A stretch of 64,000 bases of DNA, from the NCBI RefSeq assembly GCF_027923225.1, contig NZ_BSDI01000056.1, forward strand, positions 14,653-78,652, in the 5' to 3' direction. Position 1 is the first letter of the stretch; each line of letters begins with the position of its first letter. Positions 1-8,271 of the stretch are shown here, piece after piece. The position numbers and the translations under genes are program-made. Source of the stretch: Phytohabitans aurantiacus (GTDB lineage Bacteria; Actinomycetota; Actinomycetes; Mycobacteriales; Micromonosporaceae). The notes under the pieces were generated by a model, which was given only the letters and a program-made list of their open reading frames with translations, was not told where the DNA came from and made no database searches.

Positions 1-1479
1 GGCCTCATGCTGGGCGTGTTCGTCTCGATCCTGGCCTCGACGATCGTCTCCAACGCGTTGCCGCGCATCGTTGCCGACCTCGGCGGCACCCAGTCGGTCT
101 ACACGTGGGTGGTCACCATCGAGCTGCTGGCGATGACCGCCACCGTGCCGCTCTGGGGCAAGATGGCCGACCTGTACAGCAAGAAGCTGCTGATCCAGCT
201 CTCGCTGGGCCTGTTCGTGGTCGGTTCGCTGGTCGCCGGCTTCGCGCCGAACGTCACCGTGTTGCTGGCCAGCCGCGTCGCGCAGGGCGTGGGCGCCGGC
301 GGCCTGGGCGCGCTCGCGATGATCGTGATGGCCGCGATGATCCCGCCGCGCGAGCTCGGCCGGTACTCCGGTGTCTTCGGCGCGGTGTTCGCGGCGGCCA
401 CGATCGCCGGCCCGCTGATCGGCGGCGTACTGGTCGACACCTCGTGGCTGGGCTGGCGCTGGTGCTTCTTCATCGGCGTACCGTTCTCGCTGGCCGCGAT
501 CGTGCTGTTGCAGAAGACACTGCACCTGCCGGTCGTGCGCCGGACGGTACGGATCGACTGGCTGGGCGCTCTACTGATCATGGGTGGCGTCTGTACCCTG
601 CTGGTCTGGTCGAGCCTGGCCGGTCACCGGTTCGCCTGGGGCTCGTGGCAGACCGGCGCGTTCGTCTGCGGCGGTGTGCTGCTGCTGGCGCTCGCGGTGT
701 GGAACGAGTCGCGGGCCGCGGAGCCGATCATCCCGCTCAGCATCTTCCGCAACCGCACGGTCACCCTCGCCGTGGTGGCCAGCACGCTGGTCGGCGTGGC
801 GATGTTCGGCGGCACCGTGTTCCTGTCGCAGTACTTCCAGGTGGCGCTCGGCAAGTCGCCGACCGTGGCCGGCCTGATGAGCCTGCCGATGATCTTCGGC
901 GTGCTGGTGTCGTCCACTGTGGCCGGACAGCTCATCACGCGGTTCGGGCGCTGGAAGGCGTACCTCGTGGTGGGCTCGGTCGTGATGACCGGCGGGCTCG
1001 CGCTGCTCAGCACGATCGACGAGGAGACCAGCGCGGTGCTGCTCGGCGCGTACATGGCGCTGCTCGGCATCGGCGTCGGCATGCTCATGCAGAACCTGGT
1101 ACTGGCCGCGCAGAACGACGTACCCGCCGCCAAGCTGGGCGCGGCGACCTCGACGCTGACCTTCTTCCGCAGCATGGGCGGCGCGATCGGGGTCAGTGCC
1201 CTGGGCGCCGTGCTCACCAACAGGGTGACCTCGCTGTACGTCGACCACTTCGGCGCGGCGTCGACCGGAGGCGGCAGTGCGAAGGTGCCTGATCCGCAGT
1301 CGCTCCCGGCACCGGCCCTCGCCGTCATCCGCGACATCTACGGCACGGCGACCTCGGACCTGTTCCTGGTGGCCGCGCCCATCGCGTTCCTCTCCGTACT
1401 GGCGGTGGTGTTCATCAAGGAGAAGCCCCTGTCCACCCTCACCGGCGACGAGCGTCGCGCACTTGAAGATCGGAGCTGA
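1..1479 (+). CDS. DHA2-family MFS drug exporter, 5' end outside window
   Basis: Proton-driven multidrug efflux permease of the EmrB/QacA (DHA2, 14-TM) type. The visible 490+ residues open inside the first helix (VSILASTIVSNALPRI). The loop-2/3 signature follows at about residues 49-61 (LWGKMADLYSKK) and an antiporter-type motif C near 125-140 (AATIAGPLIGGVLVD). Hydrophobic segments run to the C-terminus. The first visible ATG at 7 is probably internal, because the family normally has about 10-30 residues before helix 1, so the gene is incomplete at the window edge. It ends 13 nt before helR, which suggests co-transcription and a drug-resistance role. The substrate cannot be read from the sequence. 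Confidence 0.9.
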   Translation, partial: GLMLGVFVSILASTIVSNALPRIVADLGGTQSVYTWVVTIELLAMTATVPLWGKMADLYSKKLLIQLSLGLFVVGSLVAGFAPNVTVLLASRVAQGVGAGGLGALAMIVMAAMIPPRELGRYSGVFGAVFAAATIAGPLIGGVLVDTSWLGWRWCFFIGVPFSLAAIVLLQKTLHLPVVRRTVRIDWLGALLIMGGVCTLLVWSSLAGHRFAWGSWQTGAFVCGGVLLLALAVWNESRAAEPIIPLSIFRNRTVTLAVVASTLVGVAMFGGTVFLSQYFQVALGKSPTVAGLMSLPMIFGVLVSSTVAGQLITRFGRWKAYLVVGSVVMTGGLALLSTIDEETSAVLLGAYMALLGIGVGMLMQNLVLAAQNDVPAAKLGAATSTLTFFRSMGGAIGVSALGAVLTNRVTSLYVDHFGAASTGGGSAKVPDPQSLPAPALAVIRDIYGTATSDLFLVAAPIAFLSVLAVVFIKEKPLSTLTGDERRALEDRS

Positions 1480-1492
1480 GGACTTGAATACC

Positions 1493-3634
1493 GTGACCAT
1501 GAGCGTGTTCGACCTTCCCGACCGGCTGTCCCACAAGGCCGACCCAGCGCTGATCGCCCGCGACGAGGAGCACTTCGCCGCCATCGCCGACAGTCTCGAA
1601 CAGGTGACCGCCGAGCTGACCGAGCGCCTCGACACAGTGCGCAAGGCGCCCGCTGGCAAGGGCCGGCAGGCGGTGGACCGGGACCAGGAGGTACGCCGGC
1701 TGACCGCCCGCCTGCGCACCCTGCGCCGCTTCAGCGTCGACCTGTGCCTGGGCCGCGTGGTCGGCGCGGACGGCACCGATCCGGTCTACATCGGACGGCT
1801 CGGCCTGACCGACAGCTCAGGCCGCCGCCTGTTGCACGACTGGCGATCGCCCGCCGCGGCACCGTTCTTCGCCGCGACGCACGCCAACCCCATGGGCCTC
1901 GCGAGCCGCCGCCGGTACCGGTGGACGCGCGGGCGGATCGGCGACTACTGGGACGAGGTGTTCACCCCGGACGGGTTCGAGGGAAACGCCGCGCTCGACG
2001 ACCAGTCCGCGTTCATCGCCAGCCTGGGCGGCAACCGTTCAGCAAAAATGCGCGACGTGCTGGGCACCATCCAGGCCGACCAGGACGCCATCATCCGGGC
2101 CGGGTCCAGCGGCGCGCTGGTCGTCGACGGCGGCCCCGGCACCGGTAAGACCGTGGTGGCACTGCACCGCACCGCGTACATGCTCTACTCCGACCCTCGC
2201 CTCGGTGAGCGCCGCGGCGGCGTACTGTTCGTCGGCCCGCACCAGCCCTACCTGGCCTACGTGTCCGACGTACTGCCCAGCCTCGGCGAGGAGGACGTGC
2301 AGATCTGCACCCTGCGCGACCTCGTCACCGAGGGTGCCGCCGCCGGTGTCGAGACCGACCCGGAGGTGGCCGCGCTGAAATCGTCGGCGGAGCTCGTCAA
2401 GGCGGTCGAGGCGGCGGTCAGGTTCTACGAGGAGCCCCCGACCACGGGGATGCGGGTCGCCACCGAGGAGTCCGACCTCTGGCTGAGCGCCGGCGACTGG
2501 GCCGAGGCGTTCGAGGCGGCCGAGCCCGGTGTCCCGCACAACGAGGCGCGCGACCACGTCTGGGAGGAACTGCTCAGGATCCTGATGGACAAGTACGACG
2601 GCGACGAGTCGGCTGACCTGCTGCGCCTGTCGCTGCTGCGCAACAAGGAACTGCGCACCGCCTTCAACCGCGCGTGGCCGGTGCTGGAGGCGGCGGACAT
2701 CGTCGGCGACCTGTGGACGGTACCGGCTTATCTGCGCAAGTGTGCCCCCTGGCTCGCGCCCGACGAGGTCCGGAGGCTGCGGCGCGCGGACGCCCGCGCG
2801 TGGACGGTGTCCGACCTGCCGTACCTGGACGCGGCCCGGCAGCGCCTCGGCGATCCGGAGGTATCGAGGCGCCAGCACCGCCACGACGCCGCTCTGGCCG
2901 CCCAACGCTCCTACATGGACAGAGTCGTCGACGACCTGCTCGCGGCGCACACCTTCGACGACGGCGAGGGTCTGCTGATCATGCTGCGCGGCGAGGACAT
3001 GCGGCAGTCCCTTGTAGACGAGACGGCGTCGCCGGCCGTCGCGGCACCGGACCGGCTCGCCGGCCCGTTCGCGCACATCGTCGTCGACGAGGCTCAGGAG
3101 CTGACCGACGCCGAGTGGCAGATGCTGCTGCTGCGCTGCCCGTCGCGCAGCTTCACCATCGTCGGAGACCGCGCCCAGGCCAGGCACGGGTTCACGGAGT
3201 CGTGGCGGGAGCGGCTGGAGCGGATCGGGATCGACCGGATCACCATGGCGTCCCTGACCATCAACTACCGGACGCCGGCCGAGGTCATGGCGGAGGCCGA
3301 ACCGGTCATCCGGGCCGTACTGCCCGACGCCAACGTGCCGACCTCCATCCGCAGCGGCGGCATCCCCGTGACGCACGGATCGGTCGCCGACCTGGGCTCG
3401 ATCCTCGACGCCTGGCTCGCCACGCACGCCGACGGGGTCGCCTGTGTCATCGGCGATCCGGCGTTCCGGGAGACCCCGCGCGTGCGGTCGCTGACCCCGG
3501 AGCTGGCGAAGGGACTGGAGTTCGACTTGGTCGTCCTCGTCGACCCGCAGGCGTTCGGCGACGGTATCGAAGGGGCCGTCGACCGGTACGTCGCGATGAC
3601 CCGGGCGACCCAGCGATTGGTCATACTCACCTGA
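1493..3634 (+). CDS. helR: RNA polymerase recycling motor ATPase HelR (HelD-like)
   Basis: Superfamily 1 ATPase of the HelD/HelR class. The family removes stalled or rifamycin-bound RNA polymerase from DNA; HelR members give rifamycin tolerance. Protein of 713 aa. An N-terminal antiparallel coiled-coil arm spans about residues 20-85. Walker A GGPGTGKT is at 213-220, Walker B VVDEAQELTD at about 528-537, followed by a UvrD-like VGDRAQARHG. An NYRTP motif lies near 590 and KGLEFDLVVLV near 672. The GTG at 1493 is chosen because GAGG lies 11 nt upstream; ATG 1499 is the alternative. It follows the MFS gene closely and its TGA overlaps the next ATG (TGATG). I saw no rifamycin-associated element just upstream; one could sit before the MFS gene. 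Confidence 0.88.
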   Translation: MTMSVFDLPDRLSHKADPALIARDEEHFAAIADSLEQVTAELTERLDTVRKAPAGKGRQAVDRDQEVRRLTARLRTLRRFSVDLCLGRVVGADGTDPVYIGRLGLTDSSGRRLLHDWRSPAAAPFFAATHANPMGLASRRRYRWTRGRIGDYWDEVFTPDGFEGNAALDDQSAFIASLGGNRSAKMRDVLGTIQADQDAIIRAGSSGALVVDGGPGTGKTVVALHRTAYMLYSDPRLGERRGGVLFVGPHQPYLAYVSDVLPSLGEEDVQICTLRDLVTEGAAAGVETDPEVAALKSSAELVKAVEAAVRFYEEPPTTGMRVATEESDLWLSAGDWAEAFEAAEPGVPHNEARDHVWEELLRILMDKYDGDESADLLRLSLLRNKELRTAFNRAWPVLEAADIVGDLWTVPAYLRKCAPWLAPDEVRRLRRADARAWTVSDLPYLDAARQRLGDPEVSRRQHRHDAALAAQRSYMDRVVDDLLAAHTFDDGEGLLIMLRGEDMRQSLVDETASPAVAAPDRLAGPFAHIVVDEAQELTDAEWQMLLLRCPSRSFTIVGDRAQARHGFTESWRERLERIGIDRITMASLTINYRTPAEVMAEAEPVIRAVLPDANVPTSIRSGGIPVTHGSVADLGSILDAWLATHADGVACVIGDPAFRETPRVRSLTPELAKGLEFDLVVLVDPQAFGDGIEGAVDRYVAMTRATQRLVILT

Positions 3635-4359
3635 TGAGTTCGACCGTCGGGTTCTCCGCCTCGGCCGCGGCGAAGGACCTGGAGCGGCGCTGGGGGCTGA
3701 CCCTGGTCTCGTTCCTGCCCGTCGAGTCGGCGGGGCCGCTCCTGCGGGTACGGGAGCGGCTCCGCCAGCTGGTCGAAGGGGCGGACGAGCCGGTGGCCGA
3801 GTTCTACGACGCCGAGCAGATGCACTGCACGCACCTGACCCTGACCCGCAGCAGCGCCTGGGGACCCGTGCGCGCCGCCGACTTCGTGAAGGCCGGCATC
3901 GACCCGCAGCTGCTGTGCGACATCGTCGCCCGCGAGACGGCGGCACTGGGCACGATCACGGTCACGCTCGACCGGTTGACCCTGGCCGACAACGGGTTCC
4001 AGCTGGTCGGCACGTGCGCCGACGAGGATTCGACGGTACGACGGCACAGGTTGCTGGAACGCCTCAACGCCCAGCTTCCCCGCTGTTTCAACCTGGGCCG
4101 GCGGGCCTGGGACACCGATCCGGCGCGACACGCCTTCGTCCACACGCGCCTGGGTTTCATGAAGCGCCCCCGGCCCGGGTACGAGACGCTGGTGGCCGAG
4201 ACGGCGAGGCTGCCCCTCGATCCGATCACGCTCAGCTTCGACGAGGTTACGCTGGTTCACCACCGCTACCGGTCGCTGCGCGGGCCGCACGCCGGGGCGG
4301 CCCGGTTCCCGCTGAGCGGCGGTGCGGCGCCGCCGGTCGCGGCGCTCAACCTGTTGTAA
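3634..4359 (+). CDS. 2H-phosphoesterase-like protein (uncertain)
   Basis: A 241-aa soluble protein starting inside the helR stop codon (TGATG), so translationally coupled. One HxT element is visible (THLTLTR, about residue 69) in a context resembling 2H phosphoesterase/2'-5' RNA ligase-like proteins. A candidate second motif (HAFVHTRLGF, about 168-177) does not match HxT/S cleanly, so the fold assignment is tentative and catalysis is doubtful. There is no signal peptide or membrane segment. The coupling suggests a role with HelR, perhaps RNA-end or nucleotide processing during polymerase recycling; that link is inference. Confidence 0.6.
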   Translation: MSSTVGFSASAAAKDLERRWGLTLVSFLPVESAGPLLRVRERLRQLVEGADEPVAEFYDAEQMHCTHLTLTRSSAWGPVRAADFVKAGIDPQLLCDIVARETAALGTITVTLDRLTLADNGFQLVGTCADEDSTVRRHRLLERLNAQLPRCFNLGRRAWDTDPARHAFVHTRLGFMKRPRPGYETLVAETARLPLDPITLSFDEVTLVHHRYRSLRGPHAGAARFPLSGGAAPPVAALNLL

Positions 4360-4400
4360 TAGCGGGTCGAAAAAGTGACGGGCGCTACAGGGAGGCGTGG

Positions 4401-5780
4401 ATGGGCGACCGGCTGATCTTTCAGCTCGGCACCAACAACTGGCAACGCGGTGGGGAGTTCGCACCGGGATCGGGAATCCTGCACGAGGCGCACCACCACG
4501 CGTACGACGCGCTGCCCGGCTGGCGGTGTTACTCGATGTACCCGTCCCGGCGGCAGCGTTTCCAGGACGAGGACGTACACGTCTTCGAGCTCGACCACGA
4601 CATCCCCATCTGCGAATCCGTCTCCCCGGTCAGCAGCTACCGCTGGCACGGCATGAGCGAGTCCGAGGTGGCCGCGTACCGCCAGCGGCTGACCGACGAG
4701 GTCGCGACCTGGATGGACGAGATCGAGGAACGCACCGGTGACCGCTTCGAGCTGGCGATCGCGCACCACGCCTTCATGAACCCGGTGGTGATGCGCGACG
4801 TGATCCGGCGCCGCGCCGAGGCGGGCAAGGGCACGATGCCGCTGCTCTGCTTCACCCACGGCACCGAGCTGAAGATGTACGCCAACGAGCTGCGCGGCGA
4901 CCAGCCCGACGAGTTCCCGATGCGCTTCCTGCCGTTCATGAAGGACGAGAAGGTCTTCGACTACGCCGACCCGGCACACGGCGTCGACGTGGTCGCGGCC
5001 ATCTCGGCCGAGCAGGTCGAGGCGTTTCTGGGGGTGTTCCCGGAGTTCCCGCGCGAGCGCGTGGTGCTCTCCCACAACGGCTACAACCAGGACGTGTTCC
5101 GCCGGCTGACCGAGCCCACCAACGTGTACGCCGATCGCGCCAACGTGCTGTCCGGCTTCATGACCCAGCCGCCCGAGGGCAGCGACCGCAAGCCCGAACC
5201 GGTGGTGCCCGCGGGCGGGTTCGACGCGGTCGTGGCGTTCTGCGGCAAGTTCGCCGACTGGAAGCGGCTCGACGCCCTGCTCCACGCCGCGGCCATCTAC
5301 GAGCAGCACGAGCTGCGCATCCTCACCCTCGTGATCGGCTCGGGACCGGTCGAGGCGCAGGTCCAGATGCACGACCTCGCCGCCGACCTCGGCCTCCGGC
5401 GCACCTACTTCCTGGGCCCGCGGCAGCAGGACGAGCTCGCGGTACTGTTCAACTGCGCCGACGTCGGCTGCTTCCCCTCCTACCGCGAGCCCTTCGGCCT
5501 GGTCTTCATCGAGTGCATGGCCTGCGGCACGCCCGTGATCGGCGCCGACTCCGGCGGCCCGCGCGACTTCGTGACCCCCGAGGTCGGCGTGCTCGTGCCG
5601 GAGACCGACAACCGGCAGGAGCTCGCGGCGTCGCTCGCCGCCGCCGTGGTCCGCGCCGTCGAGGAGAACTGGAAGGGCTCCAAGGGCGCGGTCGCCGAGG
5701 CGTACGCCACCGAGAACTTCAGCGTGGTCAGCCAGGTCTCCAAGCTGCTCGACGAGATCGGCCGCCTGACCGCTCGTTAA
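4401..5780 (+). CDS. GT4-family glycosyltransferase
   Basis: A 459-aa retaining GT-B glycosyltransferase. The N-terminal half (1-225) carries an acceptor-side Rossmann domain with HGTELKMY. The C-terminal half contains FCGKFADWKRLD near 280, the GPRQQDEL segment near 342, and the E-x7-E nucleotide-sugar signature EPFGLVFIE at about 364-372, followed by CGTPVIGADSGGPRDFV. The ATG at 4401 has GGAGG upstream (GGGAGGCGTGG). No membrane segment is present, so it acts at or in the cytosol. The neighbours give no hint of the sugar or acceptor; a glycolipid, glycogen-like or natural-product role are all possible. Confidence 0.85.
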   Translation: MGDRLIFQLGTNNWQRGGEFAPGSGILHEAHHHAYDALPGWRCYSMYPSRRQRFQDEDVHVFELDHDIPICESVSPVSSYRWHGMSESEVAAYRQRLTDEVATWMDEIEERTGDRFELAIAHHAFMNPVVMRDVIRRRAEAGKGTMPLLCFTHGTELKMYANELRGDQPDEFPMRFLPFMKDEKVFDYADPAHGVDVVAAISAEQVEAFLGVFPEFPRERVVLSHNGYNQDVFRRLTEPTNVYADRANVLSGFMTQPPEGSDRKPEPVVPAGGFDAVVAFCGKFADWKRLDALLHAAAIYEQHELRILTLVIGSGPVEAQVQMHDLAADLGLRRTYFLGPRQQDELAVLFNCADVGCFPSYREPFGLVFIECMACGTPVIGADSGGPRDFVTPEVGVLVPETDNRQELAASLAAAVVRAVEENWKGSKGAVAEAYATENFSVVSQVSKLLDEIGRLTAR

Positions 5781-5819
5781 TCACTTGTCGATCCGCTCGC
5801 GCACGCCGATCATTGCGCC

Positions 5820-6479
5820 ATGGCGTGCGCGAGCGAGCTTGCCGGCGAAGCGCTCGATGGTCGTTTGGGCGGCAACGCCGCCTCGCTCCTGGCGACGAGA
5901 CGCGCCCTGGCGAAGGCCGAGTCCGCCCTGGCCGTGGTGCTCGTCGAGGGCATCAGCGACCAGATCGCCCTGGAAACGGCAGCGGCCTGCCTCGGCCGTG
6001 ATCTGGACGCGGAACGGGTCGTCGTCGTGCCGATCGGCGGCGCGCACGCGATCGGCCGCTTCCTGGCGAGGTTCGGCCCGCTGGGCACCGGCTTGCGCCT
6101 CGCCGGCCTGTGCGACCTGCGCGAAGAGGAGATCTTCCGCCGCGGCCTGGACGCCGCCGGGGTCGGCTCGCCCCGCACCCGCGCCGACATGGAGCACCTC
6201 GGCTTCTACGTCTGCGTCGACGACCTCGAAGACGAGCTGATCCGCGCCATGGGCACCGCCGACGTGGAAGCACTCTTCGAAGCCCACGGCGACCTGCGAG
6301 CGTTCCGCTCGTTCCAGACCCAACCCGCCTGGCGCGGCCGCGAGCCCGGCGCGCAACTGTGGCGTTTCCTGCGCAGCAGCTCCCGCCGCAACCTGCGCTA
6401 CGCGCGCCTGCTGGTCGAGGCAACGACCCGCCAAAACGCCCTACCCCGCCCCCTAGACGCGCTCCTCACCGCCGTCTAA
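5820..6479 (+). CDS. stand-alone TOPRIM-domain protein (OLD-like)
   Basis: A 219-aa protein whose centre is a TOPRIM fold. VVLVEGISDQIALE (about 38-51) supplies the catalytic glutamate and GLCDLREEE (about 95-103) the acidic pair expected for metal binding. OLD-family nucleases carry the same TOPRIM behind an ABC ATPase; here the ATPase is absent and no partner ATPase is adjacent. There is no signal peptide. The ATG at 5820 lies 39 nt after the glycosyltransferase stop. The family is commonly annotated as TOPRIM nucleotidyl transferase/hydrolase; a nucleic-acid cleavage or joining role is likely but not shown. Confidence 0.75.
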   Translation: MACASELAGEALDGRLGGNAASLLATRRALAKAESALAVVLVEGISDQIALETAAACLGRDLDAERVVVVPIGGAHAIGRFLARFGPLGTGLRLAGLCDLREEEIFRRGLDAAGVGSPRTRADMEHLGFYVCVDDLEDELIRAMGTADVEALFEAHGDLRAFRSFQTQPAWRGREPGAQLWRFLRSSSRRNLRYARLLVEATTRQNALPRPLDALLTAV

Positions 6480-6495
6480 AAACCTTCCAAGATTC

Positions 6496-6555
6496 GAGCT
6501 ACCGCGACGCCCGCCGCGCGCAAGACCGCTGCTCCCGCGGCCTCAGGGTCCGCGC
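6496..6555 (+). repeat. R1 dispersed intergenic repeat, copy a
   Basis: First of six R1 copies. It begins GAGCTACCGCGACGC and contains the invariant GCTCCCGCGGCCTC block. It lies in the convergent gap between the TOPRIM gene and the GH51 gene. This copy is divergent at its 3' end. Confidence 0.7.
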
Positions 6556-6721
6556 ATCCACACCCACCCGCCGACCGCGCGGCACGGCGTGTCGCCACGC
6601 CCGGTGCGCCGATCAAGGGCGAACGCACGTGGTTGGATCTCTTTTCCGCGTGTATTCGCCCTTGATCCATGCGATTGGCCTTGATCGACGGCAAGGGCTC
6701 GGACGGGGTGAGCGGCGCGGC

Positions 6722-6778
6722 GTGGGGGAGGGCTAGCTCGTGGGGGGGGTGGGGTTAGCTCGTGGGGGGTGGGGCTAG
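6722..6778 (+). other. G-rich direct repeat, possible G-quadruplex
   Basis: The plus strand has six runs of three to eight G within about 57 nt and a direct repeat of TAGCTCGTGGGGG. It covers the last codons and stop of the GH51 gene and the convergent gap behind it. It might fold as a quadruplex, or act in transcription termination. Confidence 0.5.
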
Positions 6779-8269
6779 GCGGAGCATGGTCCAGGAGGCG
6801 GGCGGGAGCAGGAGCTCGGCGCGGCCGTCGGCGACTGTCGCGGTCGTGTTTGGACGGGGAACCACGGCGTCGGGGTGGTCGGCGGTGTTGACGCGGTAGG
6901 CGTCTGGGTCGGACAGGGTTACGCACTCGACGATGCGGGCGTCGCCAAGCGTGCGCGCGTCGACCGCGAGGGTCATCGCCTCGGCCGGTGAGCGGTTGAC
7001 GGCGAACACCGACGCCTGCCCATCATCGTCCACTGTGGCCACCGCGTCGAGGATCGGCACGTCGCCGTAGCGGCGGGTCTTCTGGCTGGGTGAGGCTGGC
7101 TGTACCCGCAGGACCTCGCCGGCCGCGTACCGGGAGGTCAGGGCGAACGGGTGGAAGGCCGCCTGCCGCCACGCCCGTCCCCCGGGCTCGGTCATGATCG
7201 GGGCGATGACGTTGACCAGTTGGGCGAGCGACGCGGCGTGTACCCGGTCGCTGTGGCGCAGCAGGCTGATCAGCAGGCCGCCGATGGTGACCGCGTCGAG
7301 CACCGAGTACTGGTCCTCCAGCAGCCGCGGTGCCACGGGCCAGGAGTCGGTGGGCAGCTCGGCGGCCAGGCGTGACTGGTACCAGACGTTCCACTCGTCG
7401 AAGGAGATGTTGATCCGCTTCTGCTTCTTGCCCTTCTCCCGCACCAGGTCAGCGGCGGCGACCACCGAGCCGATGAAGTAATCCATGTCGACGGCGGAGG
7501 CGAGGAAGCTCGCCTTGTCACCGTCGTGCTCCTCGTAGTAGGCGTGCGCCGAGATGTAGTCGACCTCGTCGTAGGTCTCCCCCAGCACCGTCTGCTCCCA
7601 GGCGCCGAAGGTGGGCATGCTGGAGCTGGAGCTGCCGCAGACCACGAGTTCGAGCTTCGGATCCACCATCCGCATGGCGCGGGCGGTCTGTGCGGCGAGC
7701 CGGCCGTACTCGGCGGCGCTGCGGTGCCCGACCTGCCAGGGCCCGTCCATCTCGTTGCCCAGGCACCACATTCGCACGTTGTGCGGGTTCTTCGCGCCGT
7801 GTTCGCGGCGCAGGTCGGACAGGCGAGTTCCGGACTCGATGTTGCAGTATTCGAGCAGGTCCACCGCCTCCTGGATGCCGCGGGTGCCGAGGTTGACCGC
7901 GAGCATCGGCTCGACACCGGCCAGGCGGCACCAGCGCATGAACTCGTCGACGCCGACGGTGTTGGGTTCGGTGCTGTGCCACGCGAGGTCGAGCCGCGCC
8001 GGGCGCCGCGCCACCGGTCCGATGCCGTCCTCCCACCGGTACGCGGAGACGAAGTTGCCACCGGGGTACCGGATCGTGGAGACGCCCAACTCCCGCACCA
8101 GGTCCAGGACGTCGCTGCGGAAGCCGTCGGCGTCGGCGGTGGGGTGGCCGGGTTCGTAGATTCCGGTGTAGACACAGCGGCCGAGGTGCTCCACAAAGGA
8201 GCCGAAGAGCCGGCGGCGCACCGGCGCCACGCGCGCCTCGGGGTCGAGGGTGACGAATCCCTTGAGCAT
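6755..8269 (-). CDS. abfA: GH51 alpha-L-arabinofuranosidase
   Basis: Cytoplasmic 504-aa enzyme removing terminal alpha-L-arabinofuranosyl residues from imported arabino-oligosaccharides. The whole chain is GH51-like: FGSFVEHLGR near 22-31, IRYPGGNFVSAYRWEDG near 66-82, acid/base Glu173 in WCLGNEMDGPW, and nucleophile Glu292 in FDEWNVWY. There is no signal peptide. The ATG at 8269 has GGGAG about 8 nt upstream. The start lies 2 nt after the GH1 stop, so it is the last gene of the minus-strand transport/hydrolase operon from 12537. Likely controlled by the LacI regulator at 12696. The stop lies in the G-rich repeat. Confidence 0.93.
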   Translation of the reverse strand: MLKGFVTLDPEARVAPVRRRLFGSFVEHLGRCVYTGIYEPGHPTADADGFRSDVLDLVRELGVSTIRYPGGNFVSAYRWEDGIGPVARRPARLDLAWHSTEPNTVGVDEFMRWCRLAGVEPMLAVNLGTRGIQEAVDLLEYCNIESGTRLSDLRREHGAKNPHNVRMWCLGNEMDGPWQVGHRSAAEYGRLAAQTARAMRMVDPKLELVVCGSSSSSMPTFGAWEQTVLGETYDEVDYISAHAYYEEHDGDKASFLASAVDMDYFIGSVVAAADLVREKGKKQKRINISFDEWNVWYQSRLAAELPTDSWPVAPRLLEDQYSVLDAVTIGGLLISLLRHSDRVHAASLAQLVNVIAPIMTEPGGRAWRQAAFHPFALTSRYAAGEVLRVQPASPSQKTRRYGDVPILDAVATVDDDGQASVFAVNRSPAEAMTLAVDARTLGDARIVECVTLSDPDAYRVNTADHPDAVVPRPNTTATVADGRAELLLPPASWTMLRLAPPPTS

Positions 8270-8271
8270 GA

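Noticed and set aside
1420..1495. Rifamycin-associated element directly before helR
   Set aside because: No suitable inverted repeat found in this stretch; it would have to lie upstream of the MFS gene, outside the window.
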